Assembly: GCA_964514665.1 (NCBI GenBank)
Contig: CAZESH010000093.1
Coordinates: forward strand, 1-13,531
Origin: CAZESH01 sp964514665
GTDB lineage: Bacteria > Bacillota > Bacilli > Paenibacillales > KCTC-25726
DNA: 13,531 nucleotides
Direction: 5' to 3'
This document shows positions 1 through 7,429 of this stretch, in pieces; within the stretch, counting starts at the first letter, position 1, and each line of letters opens with the position of its first letter. A model generated the notes under the pieces. The model did not search any database, was not told where the DNA came from, and saw only the letters and a program-made list of their open reading frames with translations. A program made the position numbers and the translations under genes.

Positions 1-114
1 GCTTGAACTACATCGTATGCATGTCAGGCGGGAGGGAGCAGGCAGTTGTTCCATAGCCGTAAAAAAAGGTCTTTGTTCCTGCGCAACAAACCCATTCACT
101 TGCGAGATTTATAG

Positions 115-1626
115 CTATGAAATGAGATCGAGTTCCTGTAGGCGCCGCTTCATCGCCTCGCCGGAAATCCCGGGAGTATAATGCGTCCGTATATGATGCA
201 TCCCGTTTCGCGCGATCATCTCGCGCCACTCCGGATCTTCCACCAGCCGGTGCATATAACCCGCCGCATGCTGCAAATCGGGTTCCGCCCAAAGCTGATG
301 GCTCCCGTAAACGACCTGATTGTTGGAGCCCAGGTCCTGTCCGATTTGCACCAGTTGATAATTCACCGGACAGGAATTTTCTTCGTTCATGAAATCCGTA
401 TTGCCGGAATAATTCGTGCCGATGACGGGTTTCCCCAAAAACATCGCCTCGGCCAATCCCAGCCCGAAGCCTTCCGCCCTATGCAGGGAAATGTAGCTGT
501 CAGTCACGTTCACCAACGAATTGACTTCCAATCTGGACATCGTTCTGTTCAGGATGTAAATGTTGCTGCGGCCTTCTATCAACTGCTGGAGCATTTCCAT
601 TTCGGACGGATCATATTTCAAATTATTGAGCTTCAAAACAAGACCGACGCGGGGATCGTTTTTGTCGAAGGCCGAATAAAAGGCTTCAAGGGTACCGCGC
701 GGGTTTTTCCGCAAGGAATAGCTCTGCAGATCGTACATCATCAAAAACAGAAAACGGTTATCCGGAAGTCCGAAATAACCCCGGTTCATGTCGGGTGAAA
801 TCTCTGCATGAATGCCGTGGGGAATTTTGATGACCGGAACGGGTGAAGATTTGGCAATCGATTCTTGCACAAAGTTGGTCGGCGTCCAAATTTCCTGCAC
901 ATAATTCAGGCATTTCTTGTCTTCCTCGCGCATTTCCGGGAGTTCCCAATGCCAGTAACCGATATTAAAGCGATTGTTCCATAGGTCCTCTCCCAGTACG
1001 TCACGGACGGTCTGCAGGGAATCCGCATTGACATGGAACAGATTGACGGGGTAAAGCGGAACGTCGCTTTCCTTATGGCTCCAGGTCAGATCGTCGCTAG
1101 GCACCGGAATGGGGAAATTCATCACGGCAAAGGGCATTCCCACTGTTTCCAGAGATCTTGCGGCCATGCGGGACGATTCGCCGACGCCGATTTCAGCGCG
1201 GGAAAATCCGATCAGATTAATGCCTGGCGCTGCAGGCGGATCGGGTTCGGCAGGGGGAAGCGGTTCGGCTTGGTCTGCCGCTTGCGGTTCGATCCGGGGT
1301 ACATGCCGTTTCCGCTTTCGGAACAGTGCTTTTTTCCTTGAATTTCGCCGCTTTCTTTTTCCGGAGCTTGAAGCGATTTTGCCGCTGTTGGATTTTCTCT
1401 TTTTTAACAGCTTCCGCTTTCTTGTTTTCATAGTTTTTCCTGTGAGCCGTCTTGATTTCTTTCTTCTTGCTGTCAATCTTTTCTTTTGAAATTTGCCTGT
1501 TTTCGCCAGCTTTAACTTGCGCCGTCTTTTTCTGTTCACTCTTATTTTTCCGGTTTGTTTTTTTTTCGGATTTGAAACGGCTGAGGCGCTGCTTCTCTTT
1601 TTCTCTCTTGTGGCGAGTAAACTCAT
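115..1626 (-). CDS. GT4-type glycosyltransferase with a polybasic N-terminal extension
   Basis: The 503-residue protein is probably a nucleotide-sugar-dependent glycosyltransferase that builds a surface polysaccharide or glycoconjugate. Residues about 136-495 form the catalytic part. It opens with GINLIGFSRAEIGVGESSR, a donor-family N-lobe start, and has the GT4 EX7E signature E385-GFGLGLA-E393 followed by GKPVIGTNYSGNTDFM, the usual donor-binding end of the GT-B fold. Ahead of it, residues 1-110 are nearly half Lys/Arg (51 of 110 by my count), followed by a Pro/Ala/Glu-rich linker (about 111-135). No signal peptide or membrane span is visible. The ATG is preceded by GAAAGGGTGAGG at good spacing, which supports translation of the basic tail, although an internal Met66 exists. 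It is last of the three cluster genes in the window, 31 nt after the SDR gene. The fold is confident; the sugar, the acceptor and the role of the tail are unknown. Confidence 0.88.
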   Translation of the reverse strand: MSLLATREKKRSSASAVSNPKKKQTGKIRVNRKRRRKLKLAKTGKFQKKRLTARRKKSRRLTGKTMKTRKRKLLKKRKSNSGKIASSSGKRKRRNSRKKALFRKRKRHVPRIEPQAADQAEPLPPAEPDPPAAPGINLIGFSRAEIGVGESSRMAARSLETVGMPFAVMNFPIPVPSDDLTWSHKESDVPLYPVNLFHVNADSLQTVRDVLGEDLWNNRFNIGYWHWELPEMREEDKKCLNYVQEIWTPTNFVQESIAKSSPVPVIKIPHGIHAEISPDMNRGYFGLPDNRFLFLMMYDLQSYSLRKNPRGTLEAFYSAFDKNDPRVGLVLKLNNLKYDPSEMEMLQQLIEGRSNIYILNRTMSRLEVNSLVNVTDSYISLHRAEGFGLGLAEAMFLGKPVIGTNYSGNTDFMNEENSCPVNYQLVQIGQDLGSNNQVVYGSHQLWAEPDLQHAAGYMHRLVEDPEWREMIARNGMHHIRTHYTPGISGEAMKRRLQELDLIS

Positions 1627-1657
1627 TTCCTCACCCTTTCATTTGTTTTTTCGGGAC

Positions 1658-2605
1658 TTATGATTTGGAACGCCAATCATTTAGCAGATCGAGCAAGGTT
1701 TGCTTAAACGGGATTTCCGGCTTCCATCCCGTAGCTTCGTGAAATTTCGTATAATCGCCGAGTAAAATCTCCACATCGGAGGGACGAAGCCGCAGGGGAT
1801 CTTGTTTAACCTCAATTTTGAGCTGGCTGCAGGACAGCAGCATATCAAGCATCCCCTGAATGGTGCAGCACGTTCCCGAAGCGATATTGTAAACTTCCCC
1901 CGGCTCACCCTGCTCCAATGCCAGCCAATATGCCCTGACGACGTCCCGCACATCAGTGAAGTCCCGCTTGGCTTGGAGATTTCCCACATGCAGAACAGGC
2001 GGCTTTTTTCCTTTTTCGATGTCGGCGATTTGTTTGGCGAAATTGGAGGTGACGAAGTTCTCGCCTCTGCGCGGACCGGTGTGATTGAATGTTCGCGTGC
2101 GTATGATGTGAAGTCCGTAGCTTTTGAAATACTGGTAGCCCAAATAGTCCTGCGCCACTTTGCTGACCGCGTAAGGACTGAGCGGACGCAGCGGATTGCT
2201 TTCTTTAATGGGGGTTTCCTCCGGTTCGACATGCCCGTACTCCTCGCTGGAACAGGCAATCTGCATTTTCGTGCTTAAGTCGCAGCGCCGCAGGGCTTCC
2301 ATCAGATTGACCTGTCCGGCGACATTATTGTGGATTGTATCGATCGGCGAGTTCCAGGAAGTGGGCACAAAGCTTTGCGCGGCCAGATGGAAGATCAGGT
2401 CGGGCTTAGTATCCTGTATTAATTGCTCAGTTGAAAAAGGATCTCTTAATTCACATTCAATCAAGCGAATATCTTTCAGATGGCTGATATGCTCCATTCT
2501 GCTTCTTTGCCGGATTGTGCCGATTACCTCCACGTTTTTTTGCAGCAAGTATTCCGCCATGTGGCTGCCTACAAAGCCCGTAATTCCGGTTACAAGAGCT
2601 TTCAA
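1658..2605 (-). CDS. GDP-mannose 4,6-dehydratase / GDP-4-keto-6-deoxymannose reductase-family SDR
   Basis: This is a 315-residue extended short-chain dehydrogenase acting on a GDP-linked hexose. The Rossmann motif TGITGFVGSH (Gly7, Gly10, Gly13), the SSEEYG segment (119-124) and the YxxxK pair Tyr145/Lys149 in SPYAVSK are all present. Some stretches, such as GNLQAKRDFTDVRDVVRAYW (208-227), LRPSDVEILLG and the short length, resemble GDP-6-deoxy-D-lyxo-4-hexulose reductase (RMD). FNHTGPRRGENFVT is closer to the dehydratase (GMD). I lean towards reductase, but specificity is not settled by reading. The start is TTG: the manC stop TGA overlaps it as TTGA, and AAAGGAGG lies 10 nt upstream within the manC end, so translation is probably coupled to manC. 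With manC supplying GDP-mannose, the product would be a GDP-deoxyhexose such as GDP-rhamnose. Confidence 0.9.
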   Translation of the reverse strand: MKALVTGITGFVGSHMAEYLLQKNVEVIGTIRQRSRMEHISHLKDIRLIECELRDPFSTEQLIQDTKPDLIFHLAAQSFVPTSWNSPIDTIHNNVAGQVNLMEALRRCDLSTKMQIACSSEEYGHVEPEETPIKESNPLRPLSPYAVSKVAQDYLGYQYFKSYGLHIIRTRTFNHTGPRRGENFVTSNFAKQIADIEKGKKPPVLHVGNLQAKRDFTDVRDVVRAYWLALEQGEPGEVYNIASGTCCTIQGMLDMLLSCSQLKIEVKQDPLRLRPSDVEILLGDYTKFHEATGWKPEIPFKQTLLDLLNDWRSKS

Positions 2606-3636
2606 TGATTTGTGTCCTCCTTTTCCTTTGGAATCTCTTTGAAAATCTCCTTTATCCGCTGCTCGGCGGATTTATGGCAGACCAGAAAGCCGTTTTCCGT
2701 CGCGACGATAATGCAGTCCCGCATGCCGACGGTGATGGTTTGGAAGAGCTCGCTATAGATGATGCTGTTCGCCGTATCGACAACATGCACGTCGCCGAAT
2801 GTAACATTGCCGTTTTTATCTGCCGCGTGCACCCGTTGCAACGAGGACCAAGAGCCCAAATCATCCCAAGAAAAAGCAGCCGGAATGGTGTATACCTCGT
2901 CGGCATGTTCCATAATGGCGTAATCGATGGAAATTTTGGGAAGACGAGCGTAAACTTGCTCCGGATCGGGCGAGTCAGCCAGCAAATTCCACATGTCCTT
3001 CTGATGAAGCTTCATATAATGGGATATGGTCGAAGGCTTCCAGATGAAAATGCCGCTGTTCCAAAAAATGTCGGGACGGTTAAATAGACTTAGCGCTTGT
3101 TCCAGAGGCGGCTTCTCGATAAAAGATTTTGCGCTGAGCACGCGATCACCGATTTTTGAGGGAGTGGTTTCGATATAGCCGTATCCGGTTTCCGGCCGTG
3201 TAGGCTTGATGCCCAAGGTCACAATGGAATGCTTCAGTTTTGCAATTTCTTCGGCTGCAAACAAAGCTTCGAAGAAGCGGTCCTCATCGGCAACATAATG
3301 GTCGGAAGGAGTGGTGACGATCACTTCGTCATCGTTTTGCCTTAAAAAATGCAAGGCCGCAAGTGCGATGCAAGGTCCCGTATCCCTTGGTTCGGGTTCA
3401 ATGATCAAACAGCCGGGATTTATCTCCGGGAGCTGCTCCAATACAAGGGACAGGTAAGATTTGGTTGTGACGATAAAGATGTTTTGTGCGGGAATGTATG
3501 AACTGAACCGGTGATACGTAAGCTGCAGCATCGTCTGATCGGATACCAGATTCAGGAACTGCTTCGGCTTTTCCTCCACGCTTTTCGGCCAGAATCTTGT
3601 TCCCTTTCCGCCCGCCAGAATAACCACTTTCATCAT
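2602..3636 (-). CDS. manC: Mannose-1-phosphate guanylyltransferase
   Basis: The enzyme makes GDP-mannose from mannose-1-phosphate and GTP in the cytoplasm. The 344-residue protein has the sugar-nucleotidyltransferase signature LAGGKGTRFWPKS followed by KPKQF (7-27), EPEPRDTGPCIALAAL (80-95), the TPSDHYV metal/nucleotide site (109-115), FIEKP (172-176), WNSGIFIW (192-199) and a late SWDDLGSW. It has only the transferase domain; the C-terminal phosphomannose-isomerase cupin of the longer bifunctional ManC proteins is absent, so mannose-6-phosphate must come from another gene. Two consecutive ATG codons are possible starts; the outer one has AGGAG seven nt upstream. It is the first gene of the minus-strand cluster, and its stop overlaps the TTG start of the next gene. 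Family assignment is firm. The 5' leader carries an 8-bp hairpin, described separately. Confidence 0.95.
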   Translation of the reverse strand: MMKVVILAGGKGTRFWPKSVEEKPKQFLNLVSDQTMLQLTYHRFSSYIPAQNIFIVTTKSYLSLVLEQLPEINPGCLIIEPEPRDTGPCIALAALHFLRQNDDEVIVTTPSDHYVADEDRFFEALFAAEEIAKLKHSIVTLGIKPTRPETGYGYIETTPSKIGDRVLSAKSFIEKPPLEQALSLFNRPDIFWNSGIFIWKPSTISHYMKLHQKDMWNLLADSPDPEQVYARLPKISIDYAIMEHADEVYTIPAAFSWDDLGSWSSLQRVHAADKNGNVTFGDVHVVDTANSIIYSELFQTITVGMRDCIIVATENGFLVCHKSAEQRIKEIFKEIPKEKEDTNH

Positions 3637-3663
3637 CCATCATCTCCTCTCCCCGAAATTGAT

Positions 3664-3693
3664 TGTGGGGACGAAACAGGGGCGTTCCCCACA
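3664..3693 (-). other. Hairpin in the leader upstream of manC
   Basis: TGTGGGGA (3664-3671) and TCCCCACA (3686-3693) form a perfect 8-bp inverted repeat with a 14-nt spacer, 27 nt upstream of the manC start. There is no U-run on either side, so it is not an ordinary terminator. It may be an operator or a leader RNA element. A CATAGTAT sequence on the minus strand (3693-3700) abuts it and resembles a mother-cell sigma -10 element. Function is inferred only. Confidence 0.4.
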
Positions 3694-3772
3694 TACTATG
3701 CGGTTGTGGTTGAATGAAAGTGAAGTAACGGCCTAATGGAAGCCAGAAAAAGGCGCTTGTCTTATCCCAAAA

Positions 3773-3805
3773 TGAAAAACCGGCAGGTCATTGGACCTGC
3801 CGGTT
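3773..3805 (-). terminator. Intrinsic terminator of fabH
   Basis: A perfect 12-bp GC-rich stem (AACCGGCAGGTC at 3778-3789 with its complement at 3794-3805) closes a 4-nt loop. On the minus strand it runs straight into a run of five T. It lies about 42 nt beyond the fabH stop codon and separates fabH from the manC leader, so manC should be independently transcribed. Confidence 0.88.
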
Positions 3806-3847
3806 GCAGATTTTCAAAACTTTATAACAGTTGCTGATCGATAACCA

Positions 3848-4852
3848 TTACCATTTGAGGAGTAAGCCCGCAGCCACCAGACCGCCGCCGAAGCCAATGA
3901 GCATCATGGTGTCTCCGGATTTTATTTTATTTTCTTTAATGGCAAGGTCGATGGCCAGAGGGATGCTGGCGGCGGAAGTGTTGCCGTAATGCACCATGCT
4001 GTAAAGCGTCCGCTCCATCGGAAATCCGCTTTTTTCACAAATCGATTCAATCATCCGCAGATTGGCGCTGTGAGGGACAAACCAGTCGATGTCGTCAAAG
4101 CTCAGCTGATTTTGTCCAACCAGCTGCCTCATGCCTTCCGGTATGGTGCGGACCGCCCATTTATACACCTCGCGGCCGTTTTGTACCAGCTTTCCGCTGC
4201 CGGATAACGGCGTGTCCTTCCATTTGTCAGAAAGCCCGGTTCTGTATACATGCTTGCCCTCTCCGCCTTCGGTCAGAAACCAGGGCGAGCCATAAAATCC
4301 GGGATTGTCCGCGTCTGCTTCAACCAGAACTGCTCCCGCGCCGTCTCCAAACAAGATGCAGGTGGAGCGATCGGTATAATCGGTAATTTTGGAAAGCGTT
4401 TCGGCACCCAGCACAAGGATTTTACGGTGAAAGCCGGAGCTTGCCATGGCATTGGCCAAATGCAGTCCATAGGCAAATCCCGCGCATGTTGCACTTAAGT
4501 CCATTGCACCCGTGCTCTTTATCCCGAAATAATCCTGTATGCGTGTTGCCGTGCTGGGAAAACCATATTCGGCGGTGGAAGTAGCGACGATGATGAAGTC
4601 GACATCCTCCATGCTTTTATTGTATCTGCGCTGCAGGTCCAAGACCGCTTGAATGGCCAGATCGCTTGTATATTCATTGGATTCGGCGATTCTTCTTTGC
4701 GATATCCCGGTGCGTTGGACAATCCACTCATCGCTCGTTTCCACCATCCGTTCGAGTTCCTCATTGGTCAGCACCCGTTCCGGAACAAACGTTCCGATGG
4801 CTGTCAGCTTTGCTTTTGATTTGGCTGCCGTGATGTTTTCATTCATTATCAA
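3848..4852 (-). CDS. fabH: Beta-ketoacyl-ACP synthase III (FabHB type)
   Basis: FabH condenses an acyl-CoA primer with malonyl-ACP to start fatty acid synthesis. The 334-residue protein carries the complete thiolase-fold triad: Cys123 in ATCAGFAYGL, His261 in VPHSANLRM, and Asn291 in HYGNTSAAS. The C-terminal GFGGGLVAAGLLLKW motif is also present. The residues around the catalytic His and the segment FGDGAGAVLVE closely resemble B. subtilis FabHB (YhfB), rather than the copy that lies with fabF. No fab gene is adjacent, again like fabHB. The TTG start at 4852 has AAGGGAG 8 nt upstream; the ATG two codons later has a 14-nt spacing, so TTG is preferred. Expression should be repressed by FapR through the consensus operator in the leader and should respond to malonyl-CoA. 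Identification is firm; primer specificity is inferred to be branched-chain, as in Bacillus. Confidence 0.96.
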   Translation of the reverse strand: MIMNENITAAKSKAKLTAIGTFVPERVLTNEELERMVETSDEWIVQRTGISQRRIAESNEYTSDLAIQAVLDLQRRYNKSMEDVDFIIVATSTAEYGFPSTATRIQDYFGIKSTGAMDLSATCAGFAYGLHLANAMASSGFHRKILVLGAETLSKITDYTDRSTCILFGDGAGAVLVEADADNPGFYGSPWFLTEGGEGKHVYRTGLSDKWKDTPLSGSGKLVQNGREVYKWAVRTIPEGMRQLVGQNQLSFDDIDWFVPHSANLRMIESICEKSGFPMERTLYSMVHYGNTSAASIPLAIDLAIKENKIKSGDTMMLIGFGGGLVAAGLLLKW

Positions 4853-4871
4853 AGGTATCGCTCCCTTAAAT

Positions 4872-4888
4872 TTAGTACCTGATACTAA
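4872..4888 (-). promoter_or_regulatory. FapR operator
   Basis: TTAGTACCTGATACTAA is a 17-bp near-perfect palindrome and matches the established FapR consensus (TTAGTACC, short centre, TACTAA). It lies just downstream of the fabH sigma-A -10 box and about 20 nt before the TTG start, overlapping or just following the expected transcription start. A bound repressor would block initiation or early elongation. FapR is the malonyl-CoA-responsive lipid-synthesis repressor of Firmicutes, and fabHB is one of its known targets. Confidence 0.92.
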
Positions 4889-4903
4889 TATCTAGTTATA
4901 AAA

Positions 4904-4932
4904 ATCATAACGCCGCTTTTTGAAACTGTCAA
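4904..4932 (-). promoter_or_regulatory. Sigma-A promoter of fabH
   Basis: On the minus strand a perfect TTGACA (-35, plus 4927-4932) is followed by a 17-bp spacer and TATGAT (-10, plus 4904-4909). Transcription would start near 4897, just before the FapR operator. This is the best vegetative promoter in the window. Confidence 0.9.
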
Positions 4933-4944
4933 CATTATTTTGGG

Positions 4945-4951
4945 CATATTA
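4945..4951 (+). promoter_or_regulatory. Possible sporulation-type -10 element for the CAP-domain gene
   Basis: CATATTA fits the forespore sigma-G -10 pattern (CATWHTA) and lies 38 nt before the TTG start, with the AAAGGAG ribosome site in between. The expected -35 position reads GAAAC, a poor match, so this is tentative. The element sits back-to-back with the fabH -35 box. Confidence 0.3.
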
Positions 4952-4989
4952 AGCTCGAAGTAATATGAAAAATAAAGGAGCGATAAAAA

Positions 4990-5736
4990 TTGGGCAAAAA
5001 ACAAACCGATTATATAAGGAAAATTTTTCTGGCAAGTCTTGTATTGCTGTTTATGAGCATCTCGATTTCGTCTAATGCCTCAGCTTTTGGAGTCGGCTCG
5101 AAGGGGCCGGATGTGTTCGCGGTTCAAGGGATGTTGAAATCACTCGGTTATTTTTCCGGGAATATCGACGGCATATACGGTCCGGTTACCGCGAGCGGAG
5201 TCCGGCTTTTCCAGAAAAAATACGGGCTTCCCGTTACCGGGGCGGTTGACGGCAAAACGCTGCAATCGATTTTATGGGCATATGGCGAGTTGAAGATTCC
5301 CAAGCAAAAAACCCCGCCTTCTCCTCCTTCCAAACAGCCGCAAATTCCCGGATTAAGCGCGGAGGAGCAGCAAATGGTCAATTTAGTCAATGGAGAGAGG
5401 CAAAAACGGGGACTGGCTTCGCTCAAGGTGGATTTGGAGCTGGCTCGTGTAGCCAGATTCAAGAGTCAGGATATGGTAAGCAACAACTATTTCTCGCACC
5501 AGTCGCCGACGTACGGCTCGCCTTTTGAAATGATGCGCAAATTCGGACTGTCTTTCACCGCGGCAGCGGAGAACATTGCCTGCAACCAAAGCGTGAGCAC
5601 GGCGCATCAGGCTTTGATGAATTCGCAGGGGCATCGTGATAATATTCTCAATTCCGATTATACGTACATCGGCATAGGCATCGTGAACGGGGGCGCTTGC
5701 GGCAAAATGTTCACGCAGCAGTTCATCCGCAAATAG
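4990..5736 (+). CDS. Secreted peptidoglycan-binding and CAP (YkwD/SCP-like) domain protein
   Basis: The 248-residue protein starts with a typical signal peptide (basic KKQTDYIRK, hydrophobic IFLASLVLLFMSISIS, cleavage after SNASA near residue 32). Residues about 37-93 form a PG_binding_1 domain (SKGPDVFAVQGMLKSLGYF, then YGPVTASGVRLFQKKYGL), which anchors to cell wall or cortex. A Pro/Lys/Gln linker (about 103-121) leads to a CAP domain (about 124-246) with the family's conserved cavity residues: His170 in NYFSHQSP, Glu194 in AAENIA and His215 in GHRDNIL. This matches the YkwD family found in Bacillus and Paenibacillus; their activity is poorly defined. The start is TTG, with AAAGGAG nine nt upstream; no nearer ATG would keep the signal peptide. 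It is divergent from fabH and convergent with the beta-helix gene, only 16 nt away. The domains are confident; the biological role is not. Confidence 0.93.
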   Translation: MGKKQTDYIRKIFLASLVLLFMSISISSNASAFGVGSKGPDVFAVQGMLKSLGYFSGNIDGIYGPVTASGVRLFQKKYGLPVTGAVDGKTLQSILWAYGELKIPKQKTPPSPPSKQPQIPGLSAEEQQMVNLVNGERQKRGLASLKVDLELARVARFKSQDMVSNNYFSHQSPTYGSPFEMMRKFGLSFTAAAENIACNQSVSTAHQALMNSQGHRDNILNSDYTYIGIGIVNGGACGKMFTQQFIRK

Positions 5737-5752
5737 CTCGTTTTTCCAGTCC

Positions 5753-7393
5753 CTACGGAACAACATTGCCTTTCAGATCAAACACTGCCAGGGTGATGCC
5801 GGGAGGGGCTTCCGCACTGAAACCTACCGGGGCATCGGGGGAAACTGTGTCTCCTTCGACCCCCCATGGTTTCGGAATATTGAATACGTTGTCGTAAACT
5901 TGAATTTGGCCTTCCGCGGGAACAGCGATTCCTCCTTGATTATAATCAAGGTATACGGCCAGATTTTCTCCCTGATTCGGATTATTGACAGTATTTTGTT
6001 CAATTCGAATTGCCGGTAATTGTTCAAACCCCAGAGAATCTGACGGAGGAATGAATGTGACCGCGCTGCTGGTGGGAATCTCTTGGGTCACATACTCTAT
6101 CGTATTGCTGTTGACAGTCAATTCTTCGATATTCTGGACTCGGGTTAGATCGAGGCGGGTAAATTCCGAATGACTGCGGGCCAGATTTCCGTCTATCCGG
6201 ATTCTGCCGCTTGTCGAGAATTGCTCCGAATCTCCAATAGTTACAGCGGTTCTGCTATATACATCTCCATTAAAGACATTGCGCTCAATTGCTGTGGTAC
6301 CCCGGGCCACTTGGATATTAACCGAATCGAGGTCTCCACTATGCACGAACTGCGTATCCCGGAGGGTCAAATTTTCCGCGGCAATTTCGGCGTTTCGCCG
6401 GCCTCCCTGGATAACCGCGCGTTGAATGGTAACATTCTTGAAATATTCTTCAGGCGCCTCCGCTTTCAGCGGAATTTCCAGCATCCAGTTGTCTCCTGAA
6501 GAAGCAGTGGCGACAATAAAATGGATATCCTCCACCGTGACATCGTCGGCTTGGACACGGAGTCCTATCGGTACGGCAGGGTCGAAGTTCACGACTGTTT
6601 GCTCAGCCGACGTGCCGCGAAGAGTCAACGGCTTGTCAATGACCAATTCGTTCGGTTGTTCATATGTCCTGGACAAAAGCTCGATCGTTTCATTCGGGGC
6701 GGCGCCAGCTATGGCGTCGTTAATTGTGTTGTAAAAGGTATTTTGACTGGGGTTAAAGGCGGCATTTCCGGTCAAGACCGCGCTGACGTCGGCATGAAAA
6801 GCCAGCGAGGCGGGATTCGGGAAGCCGGGATATTGGTCATAATTCACGGCCAAAAAAGATAATACGATTTGATATTTGCCTCGCGGAAGAGTACCCGTCG
6901 ATACGGTATAAAATCGGATGTTCTGCCAGTTATAGGGGAACTGCGGCTCTTCAACCGTAACACCTGTAACCGGATCCATGTTTCCGTCCTGCAGCAGAAC
7001 ACCAAAAGGGGCGGAGGATATGACGGTACCGGTTGCGGCGTCAAGCAAATCGATTTGCGCTTGCAGCGCGTTGTCGGCAAAAGCAGCCATATGGATCGTA
7101 AAGTTGGTGCTCTGCTGAAACGTATATGCGGCGGTCGCGGCTGCAAATCCTTTGCTTTGAGCCGAAGATGTGATTTGATCCCATACAAAAACGGGATTTT
7201 GCCGCGCAGGATTATACTTCAGAAATAAACTGTTGTCGTTCGTGAAATGCTCCAGGGTCGGCCATGTCGAAGTTCTGGGAACCTCCGTTGCCAGCGTTCC
7301 GCTGCCGGAAATTGCCTGAGCCGCTGCAGCTTCCCTCGTATTGGCAATATAGACATTCGCGGGATTGCTTATGATTCTTTCAAGTAACGCCAT
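5753..7393 (-). CDS. Two-domain protein: paralogous N-terminal domain fused to a right-handed parallel beta-helix
   Basis: The product is 546 residues from the ATG chosen here. Residues 1-205 align without gaps to the whole upstream neighbour at about 64% identity by hand, with QFPYNWQNIR and FADNALQ fully conserved. I do not recognise this domain; alternating hydrophobic strands suggest a beta-sandwich. From about residue 216 (TFYNTINDAIAGAAPNETIELL, then ELVIDKPLTLRG) the protein becomes a repeat-rich right-handed beta-helix of the NosD/pectate-lyase-like type, with many N-rich turns (NVTIQRAV, NLTLRDTQF, NSNTIEYV, RIEQNTV). No signal peptide or membrane span is visible. An alternative GTG start at 7408 gives five more residues, but it lies inside the ribosome site GAAAGGGTG; ATG 7393 matches the paralogue start MALLERI. 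It is downstream of the paralogue in one operon, with about 36 nt between coding regions. Function unknown; a spore-surface or sugar-binding role is only a guess. Confidence 0.85.
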   Translation of the reverse strand: MALLERIISNPANVYIANTREAAAAQAISGSGTLATEVPRTSTWPTLEHFTNDNSLFLKYNPARQNPVFVWDQITSSAQSKGFAAATAAYTFQQSTNFTIHMAAFADNALQAQIDLLDAATGTVISSAPFGVLLQDGNMDPVTGVTVEEPQFPYNWQNIRFYTVSTGTLPRGKYQIVLSFLAVNYDQYPGFPNPASLAFHADVSAVLTGNAAFNPSQNTFYNTINDAIAGAAPNETIELLSRTYEQPNELVIDKPLTLRGTSAEQTVVNFDPAVPIGLRVQADDVTVEDIHFIVATASSGDNWMLEIPLKAEAPEEYFKNVTIQRAVIQGGRRNAEIAAENLTLRDTQFVHSGDLDSVNIQVARGTTAIERNVFNGDVYSRTAVTIGDSEQFSTSGRIRIDGNLARSHSEFTRLDLTRVQNIEELTVNSNTIEYVTQEIPTSSAVTFIPPSDSLGFEQLPAIRIEQNTVNNPNQGENLAVYLDYNQGGIAVPAEGQIQVYDNVFNIPKPWGVEGDTVSPDAPVGFSAEAPPGITLAVFDLKGNVVP

Positions 7394-7429
7394 GAATGAA
7401 TTTTTCACCCTTTCGGTTAAATTATAAAA

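Noticed and set aside
8..292. Minus-strand open frame overlapping the end of the glycosyltransferase gene
   Set aside because: It lies largely in another frame of the glycosyltransferase, begins without a ribosome site and has no recognisable protein features. Positions 1-114 hold nothing else I can support.
1109..1489. Plus-strand open frame opposite the basic tail of the glycosyltransferase
   Set aside because: It is the mirror of a Lys/Arg-rich coding stretch, giving artificial Phe/Leu-rich sequence that imitates membrane segments; no ribosome site.
1300..1620. Polypyrimidine-rich plus strand as a structural DNA element
   Set aside because: The strand bias is explained by AAA/AAG/AGA-type codons of the basic tail on the minus strand.
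4653..4895. Plus-strand open frame across the fabH start
   Set aside because: Antisense to a well-conserved FabH N-terminus and running through the FapR operator; no ribosome site.
5697..5745. TTGCGG/CCGCAA stem followed by TTTTT at the end of the CAP gene, as a terminator
   Set aside because: The stem is only 6 bp with a 24-nt loop, and the T-run starts 8 nt after it; too weak to call.
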